Assembly (NCBI GenBank): GCA_018340375.1
Contig: JAFFJZ010000001.1
Location: forward strand, 63,232,001-63,296,000
Reading direction: 5' to 3'
Length of the DNA: 64,000 nt
Source of the DNA: Gonatopus flavifemur
Lineage: Eukaryota > Arthropoda > Insecta > Hymenoptera > Dryinidae
The translations under genes were made by a program, and so were the position numbers. Below, in pieces: positions 10,654 through 22,820 of the stretch (position 1 is its first letter; the number at the start of each line of letters is the position of its first letter). A model generated the notes under the pieces. That model saw only the letters and a list, made by a program, of their open reading frames with translations. It was not told the DNA's origin and made no database searches.

Positions 10654-12517
10654 GTAAGTCATACCATCAACGAATTATTGTTTGCTCGTATTCATATTCT
10701 TCCCTAACAATCAAATCTCAGTGGCACGATGAATAACCCTGTCTCGCATCGTATGGCATATATTTCATATGTTAATACCAACGTAGGTAGTACATTGTGT
10801 ATAATGTTCATACACCATAATTGAAAAACATAATGTATGTTTTTAAATTACATTAATATCTATGTTTCTTCTTACTCGTTGAATATTCAAAAGTTATTAT
10901 TCCATCCTGACACAGCATGTTGTCATTTCACAAAACAATACGAAATTTATTTTTTATCAGGTGTTTTCCACAAAGTGATGTTTAATATCGCGTCATCGTA
11001 TATTTCACGGAAAACATTTTTCTCATATTTTCTTCTCTTTCATCCTTTCAACTCACTCTGAGGAGAATTAAAGAATCTTTTCGAGGGAATATGAAATTTC
11101 ATTACAAATTACATTTGAATTTCTTACGTTTACATATTTTTATAGAAAACAAAAAATGTGAATTATTTTTATATCTTTTTTTTTTATTTTATATTAATAC
11201 GAGATAGAGGAAATGTATGATTTTTTCTTCAAGTTTTGAGACCTTTATCTATTGTCATTCTATCAACAAAGTTCAATAACAAAGGAAGGGAGGATGGACA
11301 AGAATTCACAAATTTTTAATAAACTAATCAACATGTTTTCATGTCTCCGAAGACAGTGTTTGGAAAGTCAATTGAGGATCCTTTCAATACGCTCCGATAT
11401 GTGTCCTCTATTCTTTGTATTTGTAATTAATTTGAAAAAGGATAGCGTGACGGGAAAGTCAATACAATGAATTTACGAATGACAGATTCATTAATTTAAC
11501 AAAAGCACAAGAGGAGGTTCATTTTACGTTCCCTCCTGGGTAACCCATGTGGAAAAATTTTCACAATTATACATAATTCAATATGAAATTATATATAATT
11601 CTGAAACTTTTTTAACGGAGGGAAAATCAAATTCAATTCATCTTTACCATAGCTGGAACTCTGGAATATCTGGAATTTGTTTTGTTCTTGAATGATGAAA
11701 TGCATCACGCTTACCCTTGTATATACATATATCATAAAATTGAAAATTCTATTTCATCAGCACGTGTATATAAATGAATCACTCAGTTATAATCACCGTT
11801 GATTAATGAGCATGTTGAATGAAACTTGTACTCCGAATGTGTATCATAGTATAATGAAACCAATTTCAGCTCTGATAATGATTGAATTGCCTCGACGATT
11901 TTGGTCCGTAACCTAATGATGGGTTACTCGTTTTCAAGCGGAAACCAATCGAATGTCCGATATTCAATTTTTTCTCTTCCCATTATATTGAAAATTGATT
12001 GACTTGAAATCATTGAAAAACTATTTCAATTATAATATCGATGTGAAACATTCGAAATGACGTTTTCTTATCGTGACATGTATTGTTTGTATCATTTGCG
12101 ATATTTTGATTCAAAATGTTGTTCTGTTAGGAATAACGAGAGGATTTCTCTGCGAAAATAGAGGTAGCAAATCTGCTGTTACGCATCAAAAGCTCTTCCT
12201 CGTTATAAACTGAAGTTTATTCCATTCCAAAACGAGCTTCATAAGAAGAGAAAAATAAAGAACATAATTTCGAGGTTTGAAACTTCCGTCTGAGCAGAAT
12301 TGGAATTCTTGACACGTTTAGTGTTTGAAATCACAATTTCTCGATAGATTTGATTGAGTTGATTGAAATATAAAATTAAGGGACTATAGTTCGATTGTTT
12401 CATCATGCGCTATCAAAATTTTCAATAACATTTTTAAAAAAATGGGGATATGTTGTAACTAAATTTTACTTGAGAGGAATTTAGAGAAACGCAAATATAT
12501 TTTTGCTTCCAAAACAG
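10654..12517 (+). other. Perlecan intron
   Basis: An intron of 1.9 kb. The only repeat noticed is a CCCATGTGGAAAAATTTTC end with ATATATAATT text at about 11537-11605, related to the element at 17769-17845. The rest shows nothing recognisable. Confidence 0.55.
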
Positions 12518-12712
12518 ATGAAAATGTTTTACCGATTGAGCCATCCGAGCCAGTCGAAGAAGAAACGACCCCTAGATCGCAGGGTGATAAGTGTCGGGGT
12601 GATGACACGGTGCGTTGCAGTGACGGAAGTCGCTATATTTGTTCTGTACAGCAATGCGATGGTGTACCGGATTGTGACGACGGGGGTGATGAACTTGGCT
12701 GCCCATTCGCAG
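12518..12712 (+). CDS. trol: Perlecan LDLa module 2 with acidic linker
   Basis: A 195-nt exon, phase 1 to phase 1, between aaaacag and gtacgg. It encodes a linker rich in Glu and Pro (ENVLPIEPSEPVEEETTPRS) and then an LDLa module: DKCRGDDTVRCSDGS, RYICSVQQCDGVPDCDDGGD, ELGC. The six cysteines and the acidic calcium site (DCDDGGDELGC) are present. The acidic linker lies between modules 1 and 2, where perlecans have variable spacers. Two shadow frames on the same exon, one per strand, should not be annotated. Confidence 0.88.
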
Positions 12713-13702
12713 GTACGGGACGATCACCGAGAAATGTGTACATTCTTGTAACAATCAGTGTGTGTTGTTTACGGTGTTTGTGGATTGTGAGTGCTCTGTA
12801 ACAGGTGGAGGGTGGATTAGAGGATAACTTTGCTTCCTGATTTTTGTTATATTGTGTTGAGTTATGGATATTTACTCTGTATAGAATTTTTCATGCTTTT
12901 AATTTCATATAATTGATGAATCTGTGGATAGAAGGGTGATTCTAGTTATTTTCACGATATTCAAATTTATAGTATGTACAAAGCTCTAACAATGAAATAT
13001 TTTTTTAACAGTAAACAGCAGTTTTACACTGGTGATCGATAGTTTTTTATGCAACTCGTATGGGATTTCGATCAATTTCAAATTCAATATAAATTCGATT
13101 TTTTTTCTATAAAAAATATCGATACTGTCGAATAGTGATGAATAGTTCTTTGTGAAGAATCGATCCTTTTTTATGTGAGATATATATATAATTTTGGAAG
13201 ATTTCAAAATCTATTCAAAAAAGGATCGATCTTTTCAGTATTTTCGAATTTTACTGAGAAAAATTTCCAAAGTAAATATCAACTATATTTGGTTATATAT
13301 AAATTATATATAACTGTGCAGATTGTTTCCACTCGGGTAGTTGAGAATTTCTCAAATGTAATTCTTTCACTTGAGAACATATGAAATTTTGTTTCCATGT
13401 GCGTAGAAAATTCTACGATTGAAAAAATACTTTTTGTTCATATTATTAACATACGATATTCTTGTGTTTGAAATTAACGTTGTTTCATCCCTTCACAAAA
13501 TTTCGTTGTGATATCATTCTAGTTTCCGCAACTTGTATTCACAAGTAGAGAAAAATCCTTGCTGAAAAATTTGCTTTGCTGAATTGACAAAACATTTGTT
13601 TTCACAGTGAAAACATTTTTTGTTCTTCGAGTAAGGTGTGTTGAAAAATTTGTTCCTCTATTCCAATCTTACGCTGATTTTATCCTGATTGATCATTGTT
13701 AA

Positions 13703-14120
13703 CCCTTAGCTGCCACACTTCGCCAGTGTAACACAGCTACCACACTGGGGTCGATGATGGCCCCAACTGTAAATGTACGCATTGGAAAAATTTCAGAGAG
13801 TACTAAAACTATTCCCAATTTCAATCAAATAATTTCCCTCAAGAAAAATTCATTTCGAATCGGTGAAAAAATTATGTATGCGGCACACGTGCATCGCTTA
13901 TTTTCATCGATCGATGGGTATATTTTCGCTTCCAAATGACATTATCAGTGTTTCATGAAAAAGAATTATGTAAAACACATGAACAATTATGTCACGGTGG
14001 GGTGGAGTGAGGTGGAGGAACTCTGAAGTGGCATCAGAGTTCGAATGATCGAGCTTCTTGATGGCAATTCAAGATTGAATCATATTGGGGTCAGTCTGAC
14101 CCCAGTGTGGCAGCTAAGAG
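13703..14120. repeat. piggyBac-type MITE (TTAA target, CCCTTAGCTGCCACAC ends)
   Basis: Inverted ends CCCTTAGCTGCCACAC and GTGTGGCAGCTAAGAG are flanked by TTAA at 13699-13702 and 14121-14124. The subterminal gccagtgt and the palindromes ggggtcgatgatggcccc and ggggtcagtctgacccc resemble piggyBac-like ends. At 418 bp without a transposase it is non-autonomous. Confidence 0.85.
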
Positions 14121-14449
14121 TTAAGAACAAAATAACACTTATTTCAGATATATTTATAAATTTTTTCTTCAACAATTGAAAGTAGGGAGAGAGAAATTGA
14201 GAAGAGCATATCAAATAGGTCTTATTTCATATTCACACTGTTGAAAATTTCTGCATTAATTTCAATGTTTTAACTGGAAGTTTTTTTCAAGTACGTATAT
14301 GAATTCAGTTTCATGCACATTTTACATGAAATTCTATGTAAACTATAGTATAATCTATAGTCTTTTCAGGTTTTTGTACATTAAATTTAATGGAGAATGT
14401 ATATTAACCTGATTTCATGTACGTAATTGAAAAAAACTTCCAGATATTT

Positions 14450-16116
14450 CCGACAGTGCATGAATCAGGACAAAATCAGTCTACAGCTCAAATATAAGAG
14501 GACAAAACCGTCAAAATTCTTCCCTCGAGATGCCACAGTGCTGGATTAGCAAACGCTTGTCAGAAGAGCAAAACTTTTGCTTATTCAGCAAGAAAATTTG
14601 AGATGTTAGCAGAGCAAATTTTTGAGATTTGTGAATTCAGCAAGTTGTTTCAGCGTACATTTTCCACAGCGCCATGTACATAGAACATTTTTTTGTTTTT
14701 GTTTGTTTAACAAAGTGTGTTTAAATTGAGATATGTTGTGAAACTCGTGATTTAAAGACACGTATTTTTTAATATCGGCCCAATCGCGTTTGAAGTAGGT
14801 CAGACACCCATTCTAAAAATCAGAATTTCACATGCAAAACTAGATCCAATCTACTTACGGATCCGAGAGCATAAAATATAATAGATGGTTCTCGTGTGAA
14901 AAAAGCCTGTTCACTCAAGAGAGAGGAGAAAATGTACCTTGGAAGGTATATTATACACCACACAAATAAGAATTATCCCATATGAATTGAAATGTCTGTG
15001 TCAATTTTTCCAATCGACTTCCCCTAGTTTTCATCCGCTTCTCCCATCTTCTTCACTTCTGACTCGTTTTACTGAGCGTTGAAGCAACGGAAAGGGATGA
15101 TTCATTTTGCGTAAAGATTTTCCTGCTCATTCACTACCCACACCCCTCCAATATTTAATCACTCTTTTTTCATGATCCCAGTCGAAATTGTACATTTTCG
15201 TCTGTGGATTCCTCGGTATCTTCCTCGTCAGTGACCCATGACGTATCGTCATCCTCTTCGATTCTTCGAGATCCAGAGATGTTTCCTCCTCTACTTCGAA
15301 TGAATTATGATTGAAAGTTCTGTTCAGCAGCAAATTCGGTATATACTTTTTGAATTAAATTTTGAGCTGAACAGCTGTACCGAGAAGCCTTACTACGTTC
15401 AAGGGACTCCCGATGATTATTTCTTATCATTTCATGTATCTCGCGCGGAAAAATCGAGAGTCTGTTTTAATCACTCGACTAATTGATAAAATCGAGGGTT
15501 CTCGTTGTTTTATATATCATAGCCGACAACCGACCAAGGACTGTGGATGCCTATTAGCTCTCAAATATTTCTTATTGTCACAATTTATATTCATAATTGG
15601 AGGGGAATATCTGAAATTATTGGTGAACTGGATTTGTTTCAATACAATATCAATGAATTCCCTTCAAAATCCATTAGACAACATTGAAAAAATGTACCAT
15701 CCAAGGTCAAGTTTTCCTCCCTCCTTGGGGCAGGGGATTTCTTCACAGGGGAATCACATTGAACAAAATCGGTGACGGACACTTCGTGACATTTTCTTGT
15801 AAGTTAATTCAAGTTGATCTCACTGTACACGGGAAGAAGGAGCAGCTTTTGCAGCTATCCGAACCAGTTAACAGGAGTATCTGGAACGTTATAGTTACAT
15901 CACCTATTTACGTCGTAGATTGAATTAATCGCATTCCTTTTCAAGGATTGCGATTAGCTGCGGGAACTACTCGGAATTGGGGGTGCAAACTGTTCTATTC
16001 AAGTAGCTCTTAGAGGTGTTTTTCTTTTTTATAGTCTCATGATTCTTTTCTCTCCATTCGAACGAAAAAAAAACAAACACTCGCAAAATGGAACTAATTC
16101 CACCGAATTTCATTTG
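14450..16116. other. Perlecan intron segment, no gene supported
   Basis: Between 14545 and 14665 lie repeated words (agagcaaa, ttcagcaag, gcaaatttt) like those at 17265-17397. At 15127-15333 two overlapping - strand frames are strikingly acidic (FEVEEETSLDLEES, and DDDTSWVTDEEDTEESTDE in another frame). This may be a relic of a coding sequence, but no domain is recognisable. The remainder shows nothing. Confidence 0.4.
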
Positions 16117-16344
16117 CACTCACAGAAAGGATTTCTTGAATTGAGAAAATTTTTCTTGTCGCTGGGACAAAACTCATTTTTTTTCTTGAGCCTAGAAAAT
16201 TATATTCGAATTAGGAAAAGTTCGTTTTGATTTCAAAAGAAATTTTTCTAATTCAAGTAAAATTTTCTAGTCTCAAGAAAAAAATGAGTTTTGTCCCAGC
16301 GACAAGAAGAATTTTCTCATTTCGAGAAATCTTTTCTGTGAGTG
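16117..16344. repeat. Long near-perfect hairpin, CACTCACAGAAA ends
   Basis: The 228-bp block is almost entirely palindromic: CACTCACAGAAAGGATTTC at the left, complement at the right, and arms sharing tcgctgggacaaaactcatt. The arms meet near 16228 with little loop. Probably a foldback MITE. No clear target duplication. Confidence 0.8.
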
Positions 16345-16760
16345 TGGTTTGGTTGTTCATTTCGCAATAACTCACAAAGAATGCGATGGAAAAATCAGAA
16401 CCTCATATCATTTAGATCGAAATAACCGAACTCTGTCATACATTAATTCAAACATTTCAGCTCCACGATCATGGACGGATCGGATTCATTAAGAAATCAT
16501 CCTTAGAATTAGTAAGATGCTTGTGAATTCATATGTATGTATCCGGAATAAATATTGCTTGCTGGAATTTCGCTTGAACGCTGCATTGTGTATGCATATA
16601 ACTTTCATTCGCAAAGCATGTTCGTAACGATACAATCTAATACCGAATGTTCTTCATGAAATTAACAATGGACTGCAGAACATCTAATTCTTCTTCTATA
16701 TCAAAGAAGGAGAAATTTGAATTTTGACACCAAAAATGAGACTTCATGGTATTATTACAG

Positions 16761-16877
16761 GATGTAAATCAGGAGAATTCGCTTGCGACGTATCGAGGTG
16801 TATATTGGAATCGCAGCGGTGTGACTTCGTGGAAGATTGCCAAGACGGAAGTGACGAGCACAACTGCAACTATCCTG
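16761..16877 (+). CDS. trol: Perlecan LDLa module 3
   Basis: A 117-nt exon between tattacag and gtgagt, phase 1 to phase 1, encoding one compact LDLa module: [36 protein letters not shown], then NYP. Six cysteines and the calcium-binding acidic end ([11 protein letters not shown]) are intact. This is the last LDLa module I can find in the window; more are expected beyond its right edge. The following intron is very long, which fits the presence of an internal promoter downstream. Confidence 0.9.
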
Positions 16878-17264
16878 GTGAGTGAGAAAAATAGAACAGA
16901 GAATGTTTGTAATTCACATTCATATGAATGTTTGTTTTTATTGTTGCCGTGAAACACTTTTGAAGAATGACAGAATTTGCTTTTGCTCGTGAAGTGAAAA
17001 AACAAAGAAGTCTTGGGTGAGCCACTTGTGGCTCAATTGTTCTCTGACTTTTCATTGGTAACGTCATCAACGGTTAAAGAACAGTTTATTCTAAGTTCAA
17101 CACATATCTATTTCGCGATATATTTTTAGATCTTATACAATGTTGCGTTTTAGCATTGTTCGTTAGGAAGCGATCATCTCTTTAGATGCATACGACTGGA
17201 GAGAATTTGAAAAGCTAGACCGTCAGTATATTATCGATTTTTGAATTTATCTTTACAAAACTCA

Positions 17265-17397
17265 GAGAAAAAAAGTTGCTGAAACAGCAAACCTCGGAAA
17301 TTTCCTCTACTGAATTAGCAAAATATTATCGCTGTAACAGCAACCGTTTTGCTAATTTAGCAAAGCAGGTCTTTCGGAATCATTTTTCTCAGTAAGA
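17265..17397. repeat. TTGCTAATTTAGCAA word element
   Basis: Flanked by agagaaaaaaagttgctg and tttttctcag, an inverted pair. The interior repeats gctgaaacagcaaa, gaattagcaaaat and ttgctaatttagcaaag. It is similar in design to the element at 20690. Confidence 0.55.
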
Positions 17398-17768
17398 ATT
17401 TCTCTCTGCGTGAAGTTGAGATGAGGAGTCTTTTTTGCATAAATTTTTGTAATACAGGGTTGTTTTTGTTCGCTAAAATTGTTGTTTCTGTCAGCTCATC
17501 GCAACAGATTTAATAAAGGGTAATATTCTGTAGACAGGACTGTCTTATCTATTCTTAGTTTTTCTACTCAATGCGACAATCCGATGTGAATGTGCATTGA
17601 TAAAGTTGAGCGTTCATATCGACATTAACGTCCAGTAGAAAAAGCAAAACGAAGCAAGGCGACATCAAATGCACTGAAATAGTACCATGATGATACCAAC
17701 TCTACAGAAATTTATACGATATGATAAAATTCCTATGAGAATAATAGTGGCGTCATATGATACGGCAA

Positions 17769-17845
17769 CCCATGTGGAAAAATGTTCTTATTTATATATA
17801 ATTTATATATAATTATATATAAATCTGCAAATGTTTTCACATGGG
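17769..17845. repeat. Short CCCATGTGGAAAAAT element with TATATAATT words
   Basis: Inverted ends CCCATGTGGAAAAATGTTC and GCAAATGTTTTCACATGGG surround tandem tatatataatt words. Partial relatives with the same words occur near 11537, 13280-13345, 40505-40570 and 43440-43560. The ends resemble those of the larger element at 6386. Confidence 0.65.
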
Positions 17846-18334
17846 AAGCTTCAATCAATCCCAAGTAGTTCAACTCATTCTTTATTATTCAACCATGAAT
17901 TCAATCAATTATGGCTGATGCTGAAAAGCGTAGAAGTGAGTTTATGATTTTATTTATAAGCAAGGTTGCTCAGGCTGTACGTGTTTCTGTACTGTTGCAA
18001 TGCTTCTGGATTCGAATTCCATCTTGCTTTTTTTGATTGATAAAGGGTCAAGTACCACCAGGTAATTTCCATTTCCATTGTCTTTTGATTTCTTGTTCAT
18101 TGAAGCATAAAAAAAACAAGGCTTAAGGGAAATATTCATATATTGAAAACACATTGCGGCAATCTTGAGTAGAAATTTGGTAGAACAAATAACGTGAGTG
18201 CCTCGTGTAGAAAAACCACATTTCTATTCAAGCTGTAGCTGTTCGAAAGAAATCAATTTTGCATGCTCATTGTAAACAAATTCCTTCTGAAAATTCATGA
18301 AATGTGACTGTAATTCTTCACACGGTCACTTCCC

Positions 18335-18660
18335 AGGTAACAATTTTGAGGAATTCTCCCGAGACATTCTAAAAGATATCTCAAAGGATTCTGAAAGATG
18401 TCTTATGAAACACCTAAAGACATCTCAAAGATACCTTCAGCAAACTTCAAGAAATCTCACATGAAGACTTCCAAAAGATATCTTTTCGAATTCTTTGAGA
18501 TATCTTTCAGAATGATCCAAAAAAGTGATTCAAAATTGTTATGTGGGTTCCTTCTGGATTCTGGATTTTCAGAAAGATTTTGCTGAGTTCTAAGAAACTT
18601 GACTGAATTCAGTTGAAGTTCCTTGTAATTCAGTGAAATTTATCTGAAAATTCAGGAGGG
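18335..18660. repeat. AGATATCTTT / AAAGATATC word array
   Basis: Repeated variants of aaagatatctc, gaaagatgtctt, aagacatctcaaagat and gagatatctttcag in both orientations over about 300 bp. A shorter array of related words (aagacatcttttagat) lies at 46605-46735. End repeats not defined. Confidence 0.5.
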
Positions 18661-19040
18661 AGTGAGTGTAAAAAAATGAAAATTGCGTTTTTTGAATTTA
18701 CAGCAGGAATTTTTTTAAAGTGTTTGCTGTATCATTACAAATCAGAACAAAGATTACAAATTCTTCTGAAACTATGGCTTGAGATCTAGTCAAACACGTA
18801 AGACTTTTTTTTATTAATAAATTTCAAAAAAGATTATGTCGAGTTGAAGCAAAAGTCTTTTTTTCTAATAGTTCAGTGGAGAATCGGTAATTTTTAATCC
18901 ATAAAAAAAAATCCTATGTCATTCACTAGGTCTTGGGCCATATTTTGGGGAAAATTTTGGATTTTTATTCTGGCTGCAGAATATAAGAATTGTTTCTTCA
19001 TGCCTCAGGTGATACCAGTCCTTAGGACTCTCATATTATT

Positions 19041-19233
19041 GAAGTTTGAATCGTTTATAGGAACTAAACGAAAATTCAATCTCACGAAATCTGATGAATC
19101 ATAGTTATTCGTCTCTTAATTTTTTGGAATTGAAAACATCGTTCACCAAAGGTATTGAAAGATTCTGGGTCTTTAACAGCTAAGTATTTCGTTATTCGAT
19201 TATCAATTCTTGTCAATAAACGATTCAAACTTC
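19041..19233. repeat. GAAGTTTGAATCG MITE (copy 3, complete)
   Basis: Inverted ends gaagtttgaatcgtttata and aataaacgattcaaacttc, with the family interior (aatctgatgaatcat, ttctgggtctttaacagcta). The length matches copy 2. Confidence 0.85.
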
Positions 19234-20689
19234 AGTAACATGATTCTGCGAACATGCGCAAAACCTCCAACCACAAAACTGGTTGATGTGCTATGCATCT
19301 CCATAGAATGTCTCAACAAATGTATCCAAAACAGTCTCATTATTACATTCTATGCATATTTGAAAACTTCTTATATCACTTGAGGAATGATTATTTTGCT
19401 ATTTCACATTTTAGCGTTTGATGGAATAAAAGACGGAGCAAAATTTTCCTTATCGACCGTAGTACACTTTCCAACTTATCATGGGAGAGCTACCTGCCCT
19501 GCGACTCTCACTTACCCATGGTAGAATGTGCAATGGTTGGGAAGAGAGGGATACAAATGATATACGTTACCAGCATACTCTCTGTTCTATCAACACGAAC
19601 TTTTCGCCGTGTCGATTTAAACTCTAGGGTGAATGATTCGAGCCAATTCACACTTTTCAATTATTCCAAACTTCCCCCAACACTTTCGATTTTTTTTCTC
19701 TTGAAGAACTTCTCTCGTCCTTGCAAAATTTCCTCACTTATGTCTCTCCGTGAAAGACAAAAGAAGTTGGAGCTTCACTTTAAAAGCACGCGACAAAGGA
19801 TTTAGGAGGATATTTCTGGAAGTTCAAATAAAATCCTCATGCTTTGCTTCATTTTTTATTTCAAGTTATAATCTTTTCGAAGAAAGATCTGAAACCCGGA
19901 TCTTTCGGAAAACAAAAAATAAGGTCAGGTGGAAGCGTAAGCCGTGTCTTCTTATGAATATTCAAAACTCGAGAGCTTTTTTTCTACTCATCTTTTTCCC
20001 AGAGTTAACCTCGAAGTGTGTCTCGTGTACTGCTTTTCATGCTGGTGCTGCTCCTCCTAAAGGATCATTGTGATAAATTATGTTGGAATAGATTAGGATA
20101 TTTCGATCGATGTCCGAAAAGTATATGATAAATCATCGAAGAAAGTTACCAACATCCTTTGGTAATGATTTTACAAATTATGTCAGAATTAATTCTTGCA
20201 ATTATTAATTTCAATTACAAAGTATTCATGTGGGAAATTGATGATGGGATGTCACAATTGTAATATTTTGTACCAAAGCGAAGGGGTTGAATTGCAATTG
20301 TGGCTGAATTCACATCGAAGTCCGGCGTGTAACTGTTATTCTGCTCAAATTGATTGTTTTGTCGTGTGGCCGTTGATCTTTTTCACGATGAACGATATGA
20401 AATTGCTGATTATTTCAGTTTTCAAATAATAACCCTTGAACTCTAGCAACACGATGCGTCTGTGGAACGTTTTCGGAACTGTCAGAGAACCTCCCCGAAA
20501 CGTTCCAGTGGTATCTTGTGATATCTGCAAAGACGTCTGCCTTATCACATTTCACAGTTTGGAAGTGCGTTCCCAAAAATTAAGGATTTCATGAAATTTT
20601 GATCATTTTTCGGAAAATTATTTACCAAAAAGTTTTGTGAATTCGTCAGTTTTTACCATATCCTTCTTCTTGGAAATCTACAAATATCT

Positions 20690-21130
20690 CACGGAGAAAA
20701 AAGGAATTCGCTGTGACAACGAAATTCAATCTCACTAGATCAGTACAGTGTTTTGCTGTGGCAGTAAATTGTTGGCTATCAGAACAATGTTATTAGCTAC
20801 GACAGCTATTGTTTTGAGTTGTGACAGTGAAGAATTTCGACTGCTCCAGCAAAATTTGTTTGCTATTCTGTATATACTACTAAAAATTTTACTACTCCAG
20901 CGAAAAATTTGCTGCTTCAGTTCATCATGTTGCTCTCTCAGCAATCCGGTCAGCTGTGGCAGTGAATTTTTAGCTAGGTTAACGAAAGGTTTCGCTATCT
21001 TATATATGATACCCCGATTTGCTACGACAACAAAATTTTTGTCTCCTGGTTATCATAGTGAATCGGTCAACTGCGGTAACTTCTTGTTCAACTTTGCTAC
21101 AGTATTTTCGTTACAGAAACCGATTGAGTG
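20690..21130. repeat. CACGGAGAAAAAA element with GCTGTGACAACGAA words
   Basis: Left end cacggagaaaaaaggaattc as in the element at 695. The interior repeats gctgtgacaacgaaatt, gctacgacagc, ctccagcaaaatttg and gctgtggcagtgaattt. The right end is not sharply defined (near gttacagaaaccgattg). Open frames on both strands follow from the repeat. Confidence 0.55.
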
Positions 21131-21254
21131 ATCCTTGAATGCACATTTCACATGGTAAAATTTTGTACAAAACGTTCTTACGAAACTTTACAACGGTTGA
21201 CAGATAAATTTCAGTTGATATTTTAGAATTTCATTGGTATTTTCACAAACTAAC

Positions 21255-22820
21255 ACAGTAAATAATGATAATAATGTGTGTTTATTGTTATAGGACTGAG
21301 TTGTCCATACAATGGAATTCACATTGGCTTATCAGATCATTAAGATTATTCAAGTATAAAATACATATAAAATAAAATAATTCCATTATCACAATCATCG
21401 GAAACTATTATTTCACAAAATTCGAAATATAATTATTAACAATGTTTGGTATGATGATATGCTGTGCTTCGAGTTATTACTTTATTATTCAAATATGCAG
21501 TGAAGAGCACAAGGGCGTTGTTTGACCTATTATTATATATATTTGGTGTCACATAGGGTAGACTGATCTAGTAAATAGGTACAATTTCTTCAATGTGTTC
21601 AAGGAGAGGTTACTTAGAATGTGCCACCAAGTGTCCTCACTCTCCTCCAAAAACCCACATTCCATCAAAAAGACTTTTCTTTGAGAATTTAACGTGGGGC
21701 ATTCAATTATTATGTGTAAAAGAAGCTCGCTTATTTTTTTCATACATTAAGGACAGTAATCTTGTGCCGGAAACAATATGATATCGGATCCTAGAATTAA
21801 CGGTGTTGAAAATGTCGATAGTAGTCGAATTTGTGAGAAAAATCTTCGCGAATACAATGGTATTCTGCATGAGTAATATCTCAATAGATCCTGATCATGT
21901 ATCAAGTAGGGGTGAATCAATAAAGAAGAGAAGTGGATAGCATTTTGTATATCTTTGCGATGGAGGAGGTGTTCGTATTTTGCTAGTAAGTTATGTTTGT
22001 TTTTCGCAAGTAATGTGGCAGAGAGCGAATCCCAACAACTAGCATCTTCTATGTCATTAAAGAATTGTTTTACTTGGAGCATCCAATGATACTCTAAGTT
22101 TGTAGGATCTTCGACAGCTAGTGCTTTTAGTCTTAAGAGACATATCTTGGGGTATCGGCTGTCTGACATATTAAGAACTTTTATCAACCAGTTAACAACC
22201 CGATCGTGAACCAGTACTGACAGTCTTTTCCTCCCCGTTTCGATTCTCACAGCGTAATTTGGGGTACTCTTCGGCAAGTGAAGAATTGTTTTAAAAAATT
22301 TGGATTGGACCTCCTCTAGTTGTTCTAGGTACCGCAAGCCCCATACACCCAGAGAAAAATCTGGTCGGCACAACTACGGCACGTCGGTGATTTTTGCCTT
22401 GACCTTCTTATGTAGTTGCTACAACTACATTCATGTGATTTTGTCTTGTTTTTCTCGTCATCATGACCAAATTTCACGTCACTGCAACCGTGAATCTCTG
22501 ACCATGCGAACATAGTTCCTGTAACCACGTTGCTTTTTTCTCAGTTTACTTGAACCGAGTATAAGACAATGTTGGATATCAAGGAGTTGAATAAAGAGTT
22601 AACGCTAGACCAACAATCAGGTTTGAAGGCATTTATAATCGGTATGATGGAACTAGTAGCACGATTTGTTCGGCTTAAAGCAGCGTCAACCGATTCAGTA
22701 AACGTTCCCGAATTGGAGAAGGTGATCCCTAAATATGTATATTGGCTCACGATATCAAAAGAAAATGGCGCATATTTTTTAGTATGGCCGTGACCACCTT
22801 TCTGAAAGACTTCTGACACA
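21255..22820 (-). mobile_element. 5'-truncated LINE (non-LTR retrotransposon) remnant
   Basis: On the - strand the 3' part of a reverse-transcriptase reading frame is recognisable. From about 22819 it has QYTYLGITFSNSGTF and SRTNRATSSIIPIINAF, the post-catalytic region. From 22346 down it has WGLRYLEQLEEVQSKFFKTI, LHLPKSTPNYAVRIETGRKR, and the terminal Cys/His knuckle DYCP-stop-CMKKISELLLHIIIEC (C-x2-C-x9-H-x4-C) near 21680-21760, followed by an untranslated tail ending near attattatcattattt. One in-frame TAA lies inside the knuckle, and a 200-bp MITE interrupts the frame at 22347-22546. The YADD catalytic part is missing, so the copy is dead. I cannot assign a clade from this fragment. Confidence 0.85.
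22347..22546. repeat. MITE inside the LINE, GTAGTTG/CAACTAC words, TAC target duplication
   Basis: Ends ACCCAGAGAAAAATC and GCTTTTTTCTCAGTT are inverted. TAC occurs on both sides (22344-22346 and 22547-22549). Removing the 200 bp plus one TAC brings the two LINE reading-frame pieces back into the same frame, which confirms the boundaries. The interior repeats caactac, gtagttgctacaactac, cacgtc and gtgattttgtc. Confidence 0.85.

Noticed and set aside
12572..12801. Frames overlapping LDLa exon 2 on both strands
   Set aside because: Shadows of the real exon, which is defined by splice sites, phase and six cysteines.
15726..15798. Exon-like segment between ttcttcacag and gtaagt
   Set aside because: About 50 nt, which does not keep phase 1, and the peptide has no similarity I recognise.
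20735..21131. 127-codon + frame rich in Cys and Leu
   Set aside because: It falls on the CACGGAGAAAAAA word element; an opposite-strand frame is equally open.
21549..22373. Long - strand open frame as a host gene
   Set aside because: Wording and Cys/His knuckle are those of a LINE reverse-transcriptase C-terminus, and the frame is interrupted by a MITE and a stop.
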